64,000 nt of DNA from JAXGMQ01 sp040768585 (GTDB taxonomy: Bacteria > Caldisericota > Caldisericia > JAAYUI01): the NCBI GenBank assembly GCA_040768585.1, contig JAXGMQ010000001.1:186001-250000 (forward strand), in the 5' to 3' direction. Of the stretch, positions 16,213-25,513 are shown piece after piece. The position numbers and the translations under genes were made by a program. Numbering within the stretch: position 1 is the stretch's first letter; the number at the start of each line of letters is the position of its first letter. The notes beneath the pieces are model-generated. The model did not search any database. It worked only from the letters and a program-made list of their open reading frames with translations, and was not told the DNA's origin.

Positions 16213-17513
16213 CTCCACAAAATCCAGAGGGCAAATCCAGCCATCATTTGAATCATACTGGGTAACACCATTTTTCGATACACGTCAAATAATGTGCATT
16301 TGAAGTATTCACCAGTGAGAATCAGGCAGACGTGAACAGGCGAGAAAAGAACTCCGAGTATTCCAGAAACATAGGCAAGAGCAAATATTCCATAACTTTC
16401 AGTCCCTGATATGGCAATGAGAATTGGGAAAGAAACACCTATGAATCCTGGCGTCAATCCGACAAGCATACCAATGAAAAAAGGCAACACCGAAGCTACA
16501 ACGACAGGGTTGAGTCCAGTTGTGTCAAACCAATCTTTGAGTTGTCCCATTGCCCCACCAGCGAAAAGAAGCTCCTTGAACACAACCGCGCTGATAAGGA
16601 GGATGAAATACTTCACCTTGAAGGAGTCTTTTATTATATCCCAGGTTTGGGCTTTGGCATTTTCAAAAGGCGACGGCGGGATTATCGATTCCTCATCAGC
16701 TTCAAATGATACTTCATTTGATGGAGTGATATTACTCTCTTTGCCCCTCTCCCTTATGTATGGCATCCATATCCTTTGAAAAAGTAGCGACAAAGCAACA
16801 ACAAAAATGACAATCGATGGATCAATAGGAAGAACAAGCACCAGTAAAATGGCTGTAATGATTGCCCAACTTGTTTTCAGAAATCCGACTAGTCTTACCA
16901 GGAATTTGCCACTTCTGATTTTGATAGGAGGAATTCTCCAAAAACCAAAGATGAATCCGGTTACCGCTCCAACAATCGTCAGAGGGAACTGAATCATCAT
17001 GATAGTGCCAATTGAAAATCCTGTAATCGAAGCCGACATGAGAATACCTGGATACAAAGGGATTGAGTTTTCCCAGATATGTCTGAACCAGTAATTAACA
17101 AAAGCCTTTCCAGACTGGGTCATACCAAGTCCGGCAGATGCCTTTTCAACAAGGGGTGCGGAAAAGTATGCTCCACCAATCGAGGGCATGAAGCCAATGA
17201 TGGATGGAAGCAGAGCTGTCGAGTATCTCTGGTCAAAAAACAGCTTTTTTGCCGCCTCGGTTAATTCATCCATCATGCCAGTCTTTCTCATGGTTGACTC
17301 AAGCAGCAATACACCCCAGAGTGTGACAGCATATCTCCATGTTTCCCAATTTTTCAGGATATCTCCGAAAACACCTAGAATATCTGGGAGTGGAATAAAC
17401 AGGAATGCAACAGCCAAAGAACCACCGAGTAAGACATAGGCAACCGGCACACGAATGGCAGACGTGAGGACAACTGCTAGAAGCAGCCCTCCAAGTTTAA
17501 TGAGAGCTATCAT
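16209..17513 (-). CDS. DUF401-family integral membrane transporter-like protein
   Basis: 434 aa with about ten hydrophobic helices. The PSIIGFMPSIGGAYFSAPLVEKA motif region and the symmetrical FIGMLVGLTPGFIGVSFPIL near the C-terminus resemble the DUF401 family of anion-transporter-like proteins (split here: the two halves are at about 104-124 and 345-365). The start overlaps the stop of the trans-sulfuration enzyme (ATGA). Inference: it might carry an organic acid or sulfur compound linked to the upstream enzyme. The substrate cannot be read from the sequence. Confidence 0.75.
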   Translation of the reverse strand: MIALIKLGGLLLAVVLTSAIRVPVAYVLLGGSLAVAFLFIPLPDILGVFGDILKNWETWRYAVTLWGVLLLESTMRKTGMMDELTEAAKKLFFDQRYSTALLPSIIGFMPSIGGAYFSAPLVEKASAGLGMTQSGKAFVNYWFRHIWENSIPLYPGILMSASITGFSIGTIMMIQFPLTIVGAVTGFIFGFWRIPPIKIRSGKFLVRLVGFLKTSWAIITAILLVLVLPIDPSIVIFVVALSLLFQRIWMPYIRERGKESNITPSNEVSFEADEESIIPPSPFENAKAQTWDIIKDSFKVKYFILLISAVVFKELLFAGGAMGQLKDWFDTTGLNPVVVASVLPFFIGMLVGLTPGFIGVSFPILIAISGTESYGIFALAYVSGILGVLFSPVHVCLILTGEYFKCTLFDVYRKMVLPSMIQMMAGFALWILWS

Positions 17514-18685
17514 GATATTTTATCAAGCGCTTGTGAGATATCCTCAAGCAAGTCGAGTTCATCCTCAATTCCAACTGAGAGTCTGATTACGGATTCATCA
17601 AGACCAATGCTCTTTTTGTGCGAATCTGACAGGGCATGATGAGACGTCATAATGGGCAAACACACGCTTGATTCAACGCCACCGAGACTCCCTGCCCTCA
17701 CGATAAGCTCAAGGGAGTTAAAAAAATCTCTCGCTGCTTCAAAACCGTTCTTCAAGGAAAATGTGACAATTGCTCCAAATCCCCTCATCTGCTCGAGCGC
17801 TAGCATTCTGTCGGTATTGTCATAGAGTCCAGGGTAGTAAACCTTTGAGACCTTGTTATGCTCCGAAAGAAACCTTGCAATCTTCGTCGCGTTTGACTGC
17901 GCTCTTCGCATTCTGATAACAAGTGTTTTGATGCCCCTTGAGACGAGAAAACACGAGAACGGATCAAGTGGGCAACCGAGGTTTGTCATCATTTCATAGG
18001 ATTTCTCAACATTCTCTTTGTTCGAGACAACCGCTCCACCCAAAACATCCGAGTGTCCGCCAAGATATTTTGTCATTGAATGAACAACAATATCCACACC
18101 AAGTGTGAGTGGATTCTGTAGATATGGGGATGCAAAGGTATTGTCAGCGATGACTTTCAATTCGTGCTGATGCGCAGAATTGACAACTTTTCTGATATCT
18201 GTAATTCTCAGGAAAGGATTGGATGGCGTCTCAATCCAGACAAGTTTTGTCTTGTCTGAAACCCAGGAAAGATCGTATAGCTTTTCTCTGCCGGCAAAGA
18301 CGGTCTCAATGTTGTACCTGGGAGCAATTTGTGTGAGGAATTCGTAAGTGCCACCATAAACGTCATTTTGACACACGATCACATCCCCTGAGTTTGCATT
18401 TGATAGAATCGCGCAGGAGATGGCAGCCATACCAGAGGACAGGGCAATCGCAGCCTCCCCATTCTCAATAGATGCAAGTTTTTTCTCAAGTGAGTTTCTT
18501 GTTGGTGTTCCAAGTCTGGAATAGATGAACTCGCCGAAAGAATCGCTGGGTGTTTCTAACTTTGGGAGTTCATATACACTGCTTGGCGCGATGTGACCAA
18601 CGAATGCACCGTTGTTCTCTTCTGGCTTGTCGCCATCGTGGATGGCTCTTGTGCTAAAGTGCTTTCCCACAGACTCACCTGCCAT
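17510..18685 (-). CDS. Trans-sulfuration PLP enzyme (cystathionine gamma-synthase/lyase family)
   Basis: 391 aa. The PLP lysine is in VVHSMTKYLGGHSDVLGG. Other family marks are YSRLGTPTRNSLEKKLASIE near the N-terminus, LSSGMAAI, the IETPSNP motif and VRAGSLGGVESSVCLPIM near the C-terminus. The family includes MetB, MetC-like lyases, O-acetylhomoserine sulfhydrylases and methionine gamma-lyase; the exact reaction cannot be told from these motifs. Downstream of GH57 (83-nt gap) and overlapping DUF401 by 4 nt. Confidence 0.88.
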   Translation of the reverse strand: MAGESVGKHFSTRAIHDGDKPEENNGAFVGHIAPSSVYELPKLETPSDSFGEFIYSRLGTPTRNSLEKKLASIENGEAAIALSSGMAAISCAILSNANSGDVIVCQNDVYGGTYEFLTQIAPRYNIETVFAGREKLYDLSWVSDKTKLVWIETPSNPFLRITDIRKVVNSAHQHELKVIADNTFASPYLQNPLTLGVDIVVHSMTKYLGGHSDVLGGAVVSNKENVEKSYEMMTNLGCPLDPFSCFLVSRGIKTLVIRMRRAQSNATKIARFLSEHNKVSKVYYPGLYDNTDRMLALEQMRGFGAIVTFSLKNGFEAARDFFNSLELIVRAGSLGGVESSVCLPIMTSHHALSDSHKKSIGLDESVIRLSVGIEDELDLLEDISQALDKIS

Positions 18686-18768
18686 ATTTTAGAAGCTTTT
18701 TGAAACAGATAAAAAGTAAGTCCTTGTGGGACAGTTTTCAAGGAACAGATAATCAGTATCAGTTGATA

Positions 18769-20214
18769 CTAACCGAGGAATTGAAATGGAGAGTCTTTGT
18801 CAAACAGGGAGTCAATATTGATGTCAATTCCCTCAATTTTGTCAACGACATCCCAGAATGCCTGCTTGTGCATGTTGAATCTGTTCTCACCATATATTCT
18901 TGCCTGTTTTGTCGTGATGAGAAACTCCCAATCGGAAGCCTGAGCTATCAAAAGTTCTCTCTCAAGTTGCGCAAGGAGTCTCTTGTCTGGGTTGGTTTGC
19001 TTGACTTCAAAGAATTTTTTCGACATCTCCGCAAGATCATCCCAAATCCATTTGACGCTCAAACATTTCCAGGATCTGAAATCGCCGCCCTGACCCCAAC
19101 AGGACTCCTTTGGTGTTTTGCTCTCGACATCACTGGGTGTGAATCCGCAGGATTTTGGGGTCGTCGTCTCGAGTTTCTCGCTGGCCTCGACCCCCTTTGC
19201 AAACTCAGAAATCCAGCCTACTCCCTCATACCACCAGTGTCCAAATACCTCAGCATCAAATGAAAGCAGAAGACACTTGGCGTTTGTCTCAGAGGAGTAT
19301 GATTCAAGCTTTCTGATAAAATCGGAAACATGCTCAGAGATTGCAGATTTTGCCTCTACTGCGTTGTAGACATCCTTGTTGCCAAGCGTCACCATTGAAC
19401 CGGTATTCCTCCAGTAGCGGTTCCCTGAGCGTTTGTATTTTTTCTCAAATGCGATATATCTGTCGTCTCCTGGGTAACCAACTTCTGATGACCAGACTTG
19501 CTTTGACAACTCCCTCTGGCGACCCATGAACATCACATTTGAGTTCCCAAGCCTGTACGGGATATCATCGAACTCATCGGTTGCCTCGCTGCCAAGAAAT
19601 GTGAATCCAACTCCATTTTCCTCAAGTATTTTTTCGACACCGGGTTTGTATCCACACTCTGGAATCCAGAACGAGAACGGCTTGATGCCGAATTGATTCG
19701 CTGTTGACTCCACGCCAACGCCGATTTGCATTCTTATTGAATCCTCATCCAGAAGCGGCAACATCCCATGGGTTGCGGCAGCTGAACCAATCTCAATATA
19801 TCCCTTGTCAAAAAGACACTTAAGAGCTGTTACATAGTCTCTGTCCATCTTCTCCCAGAATTGCTTTGTTCTCTCAATCTCCTCCAAACAGATATTTGCG
19901 ACAGATTGAAGTCTCTTCCATTTCTTCGACTCAAACATTTTAATGTCGTGCTTTGTGTTGTCGATTTTCTTGTCAAGGAAGTCCGAAAATCCATCTATTA
20001 TTTTTTCATCCGCTAATTGTTGGGAAAGAATTGGTGACACACAATGAGTAAACACGTTTGACAATTTCTGCATTTCTTCGTCTTCGAACATCATCATCAA
20101 CGGCAGGTAGCATTTCAAAAGCGACTCATAAATCCACTCATGTCCATATGGCCACTCACCCCTATCTTTCACATAGGGTATATGACTGTGAAGCACAACC
20201 ATCAATTTTGTCAC
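18769..20214 (-). CDS. GH57 1,4-alpha-glucan branching enzyme
   Basis: 481 aa, GTG start at 20212-20214 with AAAGGAGG 6 nt upstream. Expected to form alpha-1,6 branches in glycogen. The GH57 nucleophile is E186 in FWIPECGY, and the acid/base is D320 in LLSFDAEVFGHWWYEG. Both contexts match the branching-enzyme subgroup (WxPECGY and FDxELFGHWWYEG) rather than amylase. The N-terminal LHSHIPYV and the C-terminal DUF1957-like helical region (AQASDWEFLITTKQA) also fit. Length is slightly shorter than TK1436-like enzymes. No other glycogen gene is adjacent. Confidence 0.92.
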   Translation of the reverse strand: MTKLMVVLHSHIPYVKDRGEWPYGHEWIYESLLKCYLPLMMMFEDEEMQKLSNVFTHCVSPILSQQLADEKIIDGFSDFLDKKIDNTKHDIKMFESKKWKRLQSVANICLEEIERTKQFWEKMDRDYVTALKCLFDKGYIEIGSAAATHGMLPLLDEDSIRMQIGVGVESTANQFGIKPFSFWIPECGYKPGVEKILEENGVGFTFLGSEATDEFDDIPYRLGNSNVMFMGRQRELSKQVWSSEVGYPGDDRYIAFEKKYKRSGNRYWRNTGSMVTLGNKDVYNAVEAKSAISEHVSDFIRKLESYSSETNAKCLLLSFDAEVFGHWWYEGVGWISEFAKGVEASEKLETTTPKSCGFTPSDVESKTPKESCWGQGGDFRSWKCLSVKWIWDDLAEMSKKFFEVKQTNPDKRLLAQLERELLIAQASDWEFLITTKQARIYGENRFNMHKQAFWDVVDKIEGIDINIDSLFDKDSPFQFLG

Positions 20215-20308
20215 CTTGTACCTCCTTTCAATATGCAGATTTACACGGGCTCACCAGTTGAAAAGATTGCTTTACTTCAGGACAGAAGATGAGTCTGAAT
20301 CCACCGTT

Positions 20309-20337
20309 ATTATACCACAAACAGCAGAATTTGCCAA
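20309..20337 (-). promoter_or_regulatory. Sigma-70 promoter of the GH57 operon
   Basis: Minus strand TTGGCA (20332-20337) and a perfect TATAAT (20309-20314) with a 17-nt spacer. It gives a leader of about 90 nt before the GTG at 20214. Confidence 0.75.
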
Positions 20338-20358
20338 CTCAAGGGCGATAGAGCGAAC

Positions 20359-20386
20359 TTGACAAACAACATGCTATACCTAATAT
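20359..20386 (+). promoter_or_regulatory. Sigma-70 promoter of guaB
   Basis: TTGACA (20359-20364), 16-nt spacer, TAATAT (20381-20386). Transcription would start near 20393, at the Shine-Dalgarno sequence (20391-20399). This rules out the in-frame ATG at 20385 and supports ATG 20406. Confidence 0.75.
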
Positions 20387-20405
20387 GAGCAAAAAGGAGT
20401 CGGAA

Positions 20406-21878
20406 ATGACAGTAAAAAGTGAAGATTTTGCCAAATCGCTTACGTTTGATGACGTTCTTCTCGTCCCTCAGTACTCAGAAATCATCCCAAGCCAGATTCA
20501 AGTTTCTACGAAATTAGGCAATCTAGAGCTAAAGATACCGCTTCTCTCTGCGGCAATGGACACAGTGACAGAGGTAAACCTAGCCATCGCTCTTGCCCGA
20601 GAGGGCGGCATGGGAATCGTTCACAAGAACATGCCGATTGACCACCAGGCTGACCAGATTGACCGAGTCAAAAGATCAGAATCAGGCATGATAACAAACC
20701 CAATAACCATGAGACCCGATCAGTCTGTGTATGAGGCAAATGAGCTAATGGCAAAGTACTCAATCAGTGGTGTCCCTGTCACAAACAGCTCCGGCAAGCT
20801 CATCGGCATCATCACAAACAGAGACCTTCTGTTTGAAGATAATTTCGATCAGCCAGTCTCCAATATCATGACAAAGGAGAACCTTGTGACAGCTCCAGTT
20901 GGCACTACCCTGACTGAGGCAATCAAGGTTCTGCATAAGCACCGAATTGAAAAACTTCCTGTCGTCGATTCTGAGTTCAACCTCAAGGGTCTCATCACCA
21001 TCAAGGACATCAGCAAGAGTGTTAAGTATCCAAACTCCTCAAAGGACGCAAGCGGAAGACTCATCGTTGGCGCTGCAATCGGCGCAACCGGTGACTACAT
21101 AGAGCGTGCGTCAGAACTCGTCAAAGTCGAAGTTGACGCGCTGGTCATCGACACCGCCCACGGACATTCTTTGAATGTGATAAACACGGTAAAGCAGATA
21201 AAAAGCATGTACCCAAACGTAACCATCATTGCTGGTAACGTTGCAACAGGCGAGGCTGTAAAGATGCTTGCCGACGCCGGCGCTGATGTGGTGAAGGTTG
21301 GGATTGGACCCGGCTCCATCTGCACAACTAGAGTCATCGCGGGAATAGGGGTACCACAACTTAGCGCAATCATGGAGTGCTCAGAACAAGCGGACAAGAG
21401 CGGGATTGATATCATCGCCGATGGTGGAGTCAAATACTCAGGCGATATCGTAAAAGCTCTGGCTGCCGGCGCCTCAACTGTTATGATTGGCTCGTTGTTT
21501 GCGGGAGCCAAGGAGAGCCCAGGCGAGTCGGTGCTTCTTGAGGGAAGACGTTACATGGTGTATCGCGGCATGGGTTCTCTCGGAGCGATGAAACTCGGGA
21601 GCAAAGACAGATACTTCCAGCAGGACGTTAAGGACGAGAGCAAGCTCGTGCCTGAGGGTATCGAAGGCAGAGTACCATACAAGGGACCACTTCATGACAT
21701 CGTTTACCAACTCGTTGGCGGTCTGAAGGCTGGTATGGGATACTGTGGAGCAATTGACCTCAAGACTCTCAAAGAAAAAGCAAAATTTGTCCAGATTACG
21801 CATGCAAGTTTGAGGGAGTCTCACCCCCATGATATCCAGATTACAAAGGAAGCCCCAAACTACGAGGTTCAGCGATAA
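20406..21878 (+). CDS. guaB: Inosine-5'-monophosphate dehydrogenase
   Basis: Oxidises IMP to XMP with NAD+, the committed step of GMP synthesis. The catalytic cysteine is in GIGPGSICTTRVIAG (about C306). The N-terminal LTFDDVLLVP motif, two CBS domains inserted at about 95-205, and the flap segment (YRGMGSLGAM) are all in place. 490 aa is normal. ATG 20406 has AAGGAG 6 nt upstream. The earlier ATG 20385 overlaps the -10 box. The next gene starts on its stop codon (TAATG). Confidence 0.97.
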   Translation: MTVKSEDFAKSLTFDDVLLVPQYSEIIPSQIQVSTKLGNLELKIPLLSAAMDTVTEVNLAIALAREGGMGIVHKNMPIDHQADQIDRVKRSESGMITNPITMRPDQSVYEANELMAKYSISGVPVTNSSGKLIGIITNRDLLFEDNFDQPVSNIMTKENLVTAPVGTTLTEAIKVLHKHRIEKLPVVDSEFNLKGLITIKDISKSVKYPNSSKDASGRLIVGAAIGATGDYIERASELVKVEVDALVIDTAHGHSLNVINTVKQIKSMYPNVTIIAGNVATGEAVKMLADAGADVVKVGIGPGSICTTRVIAGIGVPQLSAIMECSEQADKSGIDIIADGGVKYSGDIVKALAAGASTVMIGSLFAGAKESPGESVLLEGRRYMVYRGMGSLGAMKLGSKDRYFQQDVKDESKLVPEGIEGRVPYKGPLHDIVYQLVGGLKAGMGYCGAIDLKTLKEKAKFVQITHASLRESHPHDIQITKEAPNYEVQR

Positions 21879-22663
21879 TGCCCGAGAAACAGAACACAGT
21901 CATAAACAGTGTTGTTGAGGTGTTCTCAAAAGAGGATGGGGTTGAATCAATATTTCTCTCTGGTTCTCTTGCCAAAGACCTTGGCGACAAATATTCTGAC
22001 ATAGACATCTACATCGTCACGAAGCAAGGTTCTGCAGACAAGCTCTTTGAGGGCTTACACCCACAAGTCAAAAATATCAACAGCCTCCTCTTTGCCATCA
22101 GAACAGACACAACGAAACGATCTGCGGTGTTTGTGTTTGATGATCAGACAGAGCTTGCAATATCAGTTCTTGAAATTGACGAGATTCATCCATCTCCAGC
22201 ATACGAAACAATAAAAATCCTCTATGACCCGAACGGCACTGCCTCCAAACTGAGTGATGAATCCAAGGATTTGCCGGTTTCTGCCAGAATTGACGTACTT
22301 TTGAGGGTGGAGTCTCTTTTCCTCTGGGGAGCTATGGCTGCCAGAAAGAGGCTTGCAAGAGACAACGTGTGGGACGCTCGTGATGCCCTAGAGAAGATGC
22401 GCTATCTCATCATCAAGCTCAACGACCTCAGAGAAGGTGACGTTTTAGGCTATAAGAACATTGAAAACAGACTGACGTCCAAGCAGATTCTAAAACTATC
22501 AAAAACGGCATCAGCTTACGACAAAGACGCTGTTCTTTCTGCAATTGCCGCTTGTTTTGATCTGTTTATCGAAGTTCGGGACGAGATATTCGAGAGCTTT
22601 AAGCTAAAGCCAAACCACGAGGCGACAGAGCGAATCAGAAAATCTCTAATGGAGTTCCACTAG
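21878..22663 (+). CDS. Nucleotidyltransferase-domain protein
   Basis: 261 aa. The N-terminal Pol-beta-like motif is IFLSGSLAKDLGDKYSDIDIYI (split: GSLAKDLGDKYSDIDIY at about 29-45), with the GS and DxD residues needed to bind Mg-NTP. The rest is helical and resembles the substrate domain of aminoglycoside or MNT-type nucleotidyltransferases. Translationally coupled to guaB (TAATG). The substrate is unknown. Its 3' end overlaps the convergent C25 peptidase gene by 29 nt. Confidence 0.75.
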   Translation: MPEKQNTVINSVVEVFSKEDGVESIFLSGSLAKDLGDKYSDIDIYIVTKQGSADKLFEGLHPQVKNINSLLFAIRTDTTKRSAVFVFDDQTELAISVLEIDEIHPSPAYETIKILYDPNGTASKLSDESKDLPVSARIDVLLRVESLFLWGAMAARKRLARDNVWDARDALEKMRYLIIKLNDLREGDVLGYKNIENRLTSKQILKLSKTASAYDKDAVLSAIAACFDLFIEVRDEIFESFKLKPNHEATERIRKSLMEFH

Positions 22664-25385
22664 AACGATAGACCACAAGGGCTGTTTGAGTGTCCTGGAG
22701 CCAACTCACCTCGCACCCCAGCTCCTCACTGATAAATCGAAGTGGCACAAATGTTCTGCTGTCCGTTATCTCAGGTGGAGCATCTAAGGTTACACTGCGA
22801 CCGTTTACATAGGCGGTATTATTGCCGATTATCATTTGTATCGCTATATTACCGTTTACCATATCAATCTGCCTCTTGGCAGCATTCCAATCGACAGTAA
22901 AACCCAATTGTTCAGCTATTATCCTTATCGGTACCAGCGTCCTACTGTTTTTGATGTATGGCGCGACATCGTTTGTCATGCATTTACGGTCTACCCAGAT
23001 TTCCTTCTCACCTCTATGGAATCCAAGCTCCTTTATGGTCGAAAGCTGTACTTTTCGTTTTAGCATCAAAGAGATGTTATAGCTATCCCTCAAGGTTATT
23101 GTGACATCGGTCATAAGGTCGTTAAGCGATAGGTCAAATGTGTACTTGCCCTCGGAGTCCATCGCAACAGGAGTGCCGTTTATCGAAAGGTCTGTTCCAA
23201 CGGTAGCCGTTCCTGTGAGTTTGATTTGATTCAAACTGGTATAGACATCCGCATCAAGACTGTCATCGAGTTTCAAATCAAGGTTTGTCGTTAATTTATA
23301 TCCACTGGACTGCCCAGCCTGAATAGGCTTAACATTTACCAGTGAGTATGGGAGAGAAACAAAACTGTGGATTCTAGAACCATCGTTTTGATTGGATTCA
23401 ATATTAATTGAGGTTATCGCAAATCTCTGGCTCTGTTTTGTCTCCTTTATCCCTCTAAAGCAGAACGAGAAGGCGATTCCAATCTTCGCGACACCAAACT
23501 GCGGAATGTCCCTGATGCAAGAAAACGAAAGGTGATTCTCATGCTTGTTGTTAACAACAGATGTATCAGACGGGCACCTGTAGTCTTGGTAGAATAAATC
23601 CCCAATCCGATAACCAACAAATTCAAATGAGCTCGAATCGTATTCAAGCACACCAGCCAGTCTGTCAATCGGCTTTGTTGGTTGAATCACCAAGTCTAAC
23701 CAAAACTCATTACCCACTTGCGCTAGGGTGTATTCGGGAGCAAGGGCTATGACGGTTGATTCTGGCGGAGGCACCACCTTGATGTGCAACGAAGCCTCTC
23801 CCTGGTAGTTTTCGGATTGTAGTTTAACCTGAAAATCATAGTCTCCTGTCTTCACTGTCAGCGCTACCCTGATATCCAATTTCACAGAGTCACCGGATTT
23901 TATCGCGCTCTTGCTTGGTTTAAAGGTTAGCCCATTCACGGATGGTGTGACAGACAAAGCGAGATTCTCAGAGGAATCGGTCTTTGTTATCTCTACATCC
24001 ACCACATCTCCCTGACCAGCGGTTATGTTGAGTGAATTTGGGGTGAGAAATACAGGGATTTGATTCTTTGCCTTTGGGGGATTGATAATCATTGTCGGAT
24101 CACCAAGCAGAGTGAACGAATAAACATTTTGCAGTGTCTTGTCCCCAAACCTGGCAAACACGTTTGCATAGTCTCGAAGGGTGTTCATCAACGACCAACC
24201 CAGAGATTTCCCATCGACATAATTCCTGATTATGTCGTATGTGATTGTCTGATTTCCACCATCCTGTGAGGACTGCCATCCTGGGATGAAGTAATTCATG
24301 GCGGTTCCACCAATATAACATGCAGCACCAGACCTCAGAGATGCTGTAGCAATGGTGTCAAGTTGAGTTGAAACACGTGCAGTTGAGCAAGCAGTTGCGA
24401 TAATGATGTTGTTGTCAAGCTTCCTGCCAGAGATTAGTTGAGGTGAAAGCAGTGTTTCCTCTCGAATCTCAGAGGAGCCGTCGGGCAATTTTTTGTCTGC
24501 CCAGCCGTTTCCGTTCTTATCCTGTATCCACCTTTTACGGATGAGGGTATCCTCGGTTCCATGAGCTAAGATATTGACAATTCCATACTTATCCGACTCC
24601 ATCTCTCGGAGAATATTCTCCGTTGTGAGTTTTCTGTCGGTTTTTGGTTGATGCTTTATTCCAAGTCCATCATCCTCAAAGATTGATGCCCTCGTAAATT
24701 GTTTGCCTGCGAGCAGATCAGTCCAGATTCTCTCATGCATCATAGCACCGTCGGTGTAGATGTTGGTGGGGTCGCCATTCTCTCTGTCAAAGAGATAATT
24801 GGCTCCAATCTGTAGGATGCTTTTAAAATTCTGTCTTGCATCGTACTCAATGATCGACTCTATTATTGATTCAACAATCTTCTTGTCAGAGAATGGGAGT
24901 CTGCCAACTGCAATCTCAGGATTGATTTCGACAGCATCGATTGGTTCACCTTTATAACCGTTCTTGTTAGCATCCCAGTCCTGACCCAGTATGGAATAGT
25001 AGATGTCCGAGTAGACAACACCTGGCTCGGTTACCCTGGTCGTCGTAACACCGTTTGCAGCATGGAGCTTCGCCTGAGGGATGTCATACACGTCCCCAAT
25101 AATCAGCAGGTATTCTAAACCCCACTCCTGGTAATTGGCATCAAGATAATCCCAGAGCTGCTTGTCCTTTGGTACGCTGTTGGGGTTTACAATGTCATCA
25201 ATCGAGATGACTTTTACAATGTGCCCCTGTTCACCTCGGTGTTTTGCAAGCGCATCAACGGACTGAACCAAACCAGTGGTTGTGATTATCAGGAAATCGA
25301 ACTTCTCTTCCGCTCTGGCAAATCCAGGTAGAACGTATAAAGCCAGAAAAAATGATAAAAGTAGAACTAGAGTTTTTTTTGCCAT
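22635..25385 (-). CDS. Secreted gingipain-type (C25) cysteine peptidase with cohesin-like and surface domains
   Basis: 916 aa, signal peptide 1-25. The C25/caspase-like core (about 28-435) shows the probable catalytic pair H275 in NILAHGTEDT and C333 in IIATACSTAR, plus SFTLLGDPTM, which ends this fold in the family. Next come an Ig-like region (445-540) and a cohesin-like beta domain (545-680, LAGVLEYDSSSFEFVGY). The C-terminus is a copper-amine-oxidase-N-like pair (about 795-910, VPIRIIAEQLGFTVDW and VPLRFISEELGCEVSW). Probably an extracellular protease fixed to the surface. A strong promoter ends 10 nt before ATG 25385, with no Shine-Dalgarno sequence. Confidence 0.9.
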   Translation of the reverse strand: MAKKTLVLLLSFFLALYVLPGFARAEEKFDFLIITTTGLVQSVDALAKHRGEQGHIVKVISIDDIVNPNSVPKDKQLWDYLDANYQEWGLEYLLIIGDVYDIPQAKLHAANGVTTTRVTEPGVVYSDIYYSILGQDWDANKNGYKGEPIDAVEINPEIAVGRLPFSDKKIVESIIESIIEYDARQNFKSILQIGANYLFDRENGDPTNIYTDGAMMHERIWTDLLAGKQFTRASIFEDDGLGIKHQPKTDRKLTTENILREMESDKYGIVNILAHGTEDTLIRKRWIQDKNGNGWADKKLPDGSSEIREETLLSPQLISGRKLDNNIIIATACSTARVSTQLDTIATASLRSGAACYIGGTAMNYFIPGWQSSQDGGNQTITYDIIRNYVDGKSLGWSLMNTLRDYANVFARFGDKTLQNVYSFTLLGDPTMIINPPKAKNQIPVFLTPNSLNITAGQGDVVDVEITKTDSSENLALSVTPSVNGLTFKPSKSAIKSGDSVKLDIRVALTVKTGDYDFQVKLQSENYQGEASLHIKVVPPPESTVIALAPEYTLAQVGNEFWLDLVIQPTKPIDRLAGVLEYDSSSFEFVGYRIGDLFYQDYRCPSDTSVVNNKHENHLSFSCIRDIPQFGVAKIGIAFSFCFRGIKETKQSQRFAITSINIESNQNDGSRIHSFVSLPYSLVNVKPIQAGQSSGYKLTTNLDLKLDDSLDADVYTSLNQIKLTGTATVGTDLSINGTPVAMDSEGKYTFDLSLNDLMTDVTITLRDSYNISLMLKRKVQLSTIKELGFHRGEKEIWVDRKCMTNDVAPYIKNSRTLVPIRIIAEQLGFTVDWNAAKRQIDMVNGNIAIQMIIGNNTAYVNGRSVTLDAPPEITDSRTFVPLRFISEELGCEVSWLQDTQTALVVYRSSGTPLEIF

Positions 25386-25395
25386 ACCGTGTTAA

Positions 25396-25423
25396 ATCAT
25401 ATTTAATGCACCTTAAGTGTCAA
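25396..25423 (-). promoter_or_regulatory. Sigma-70 promoter of the C25 peptidase gene
   Basis: Minus strand TTGACA (25418-25423), 16-nt spacer, TATGAT (25396-25401). Only 10 nt separate the -10 box from the ATG, so the leader would be 3-5 nt at most. Confidence 0.75.
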
Positions 25424-25513
25424 TTCAATATCAAGTTATCGACCTCCACCTGAAACAGGCTGAGAACTGCTGTCCTCAGCCTGCACCCACTTTGTGGAGG
25501 AGAGTGGCTTTAT

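Noticed and set aside
20385..20405. guaB start at ATG 20385
   Set aside because: It overlaps the -10 box; the Shine-Dalgarno sequence serves ATG 20406.
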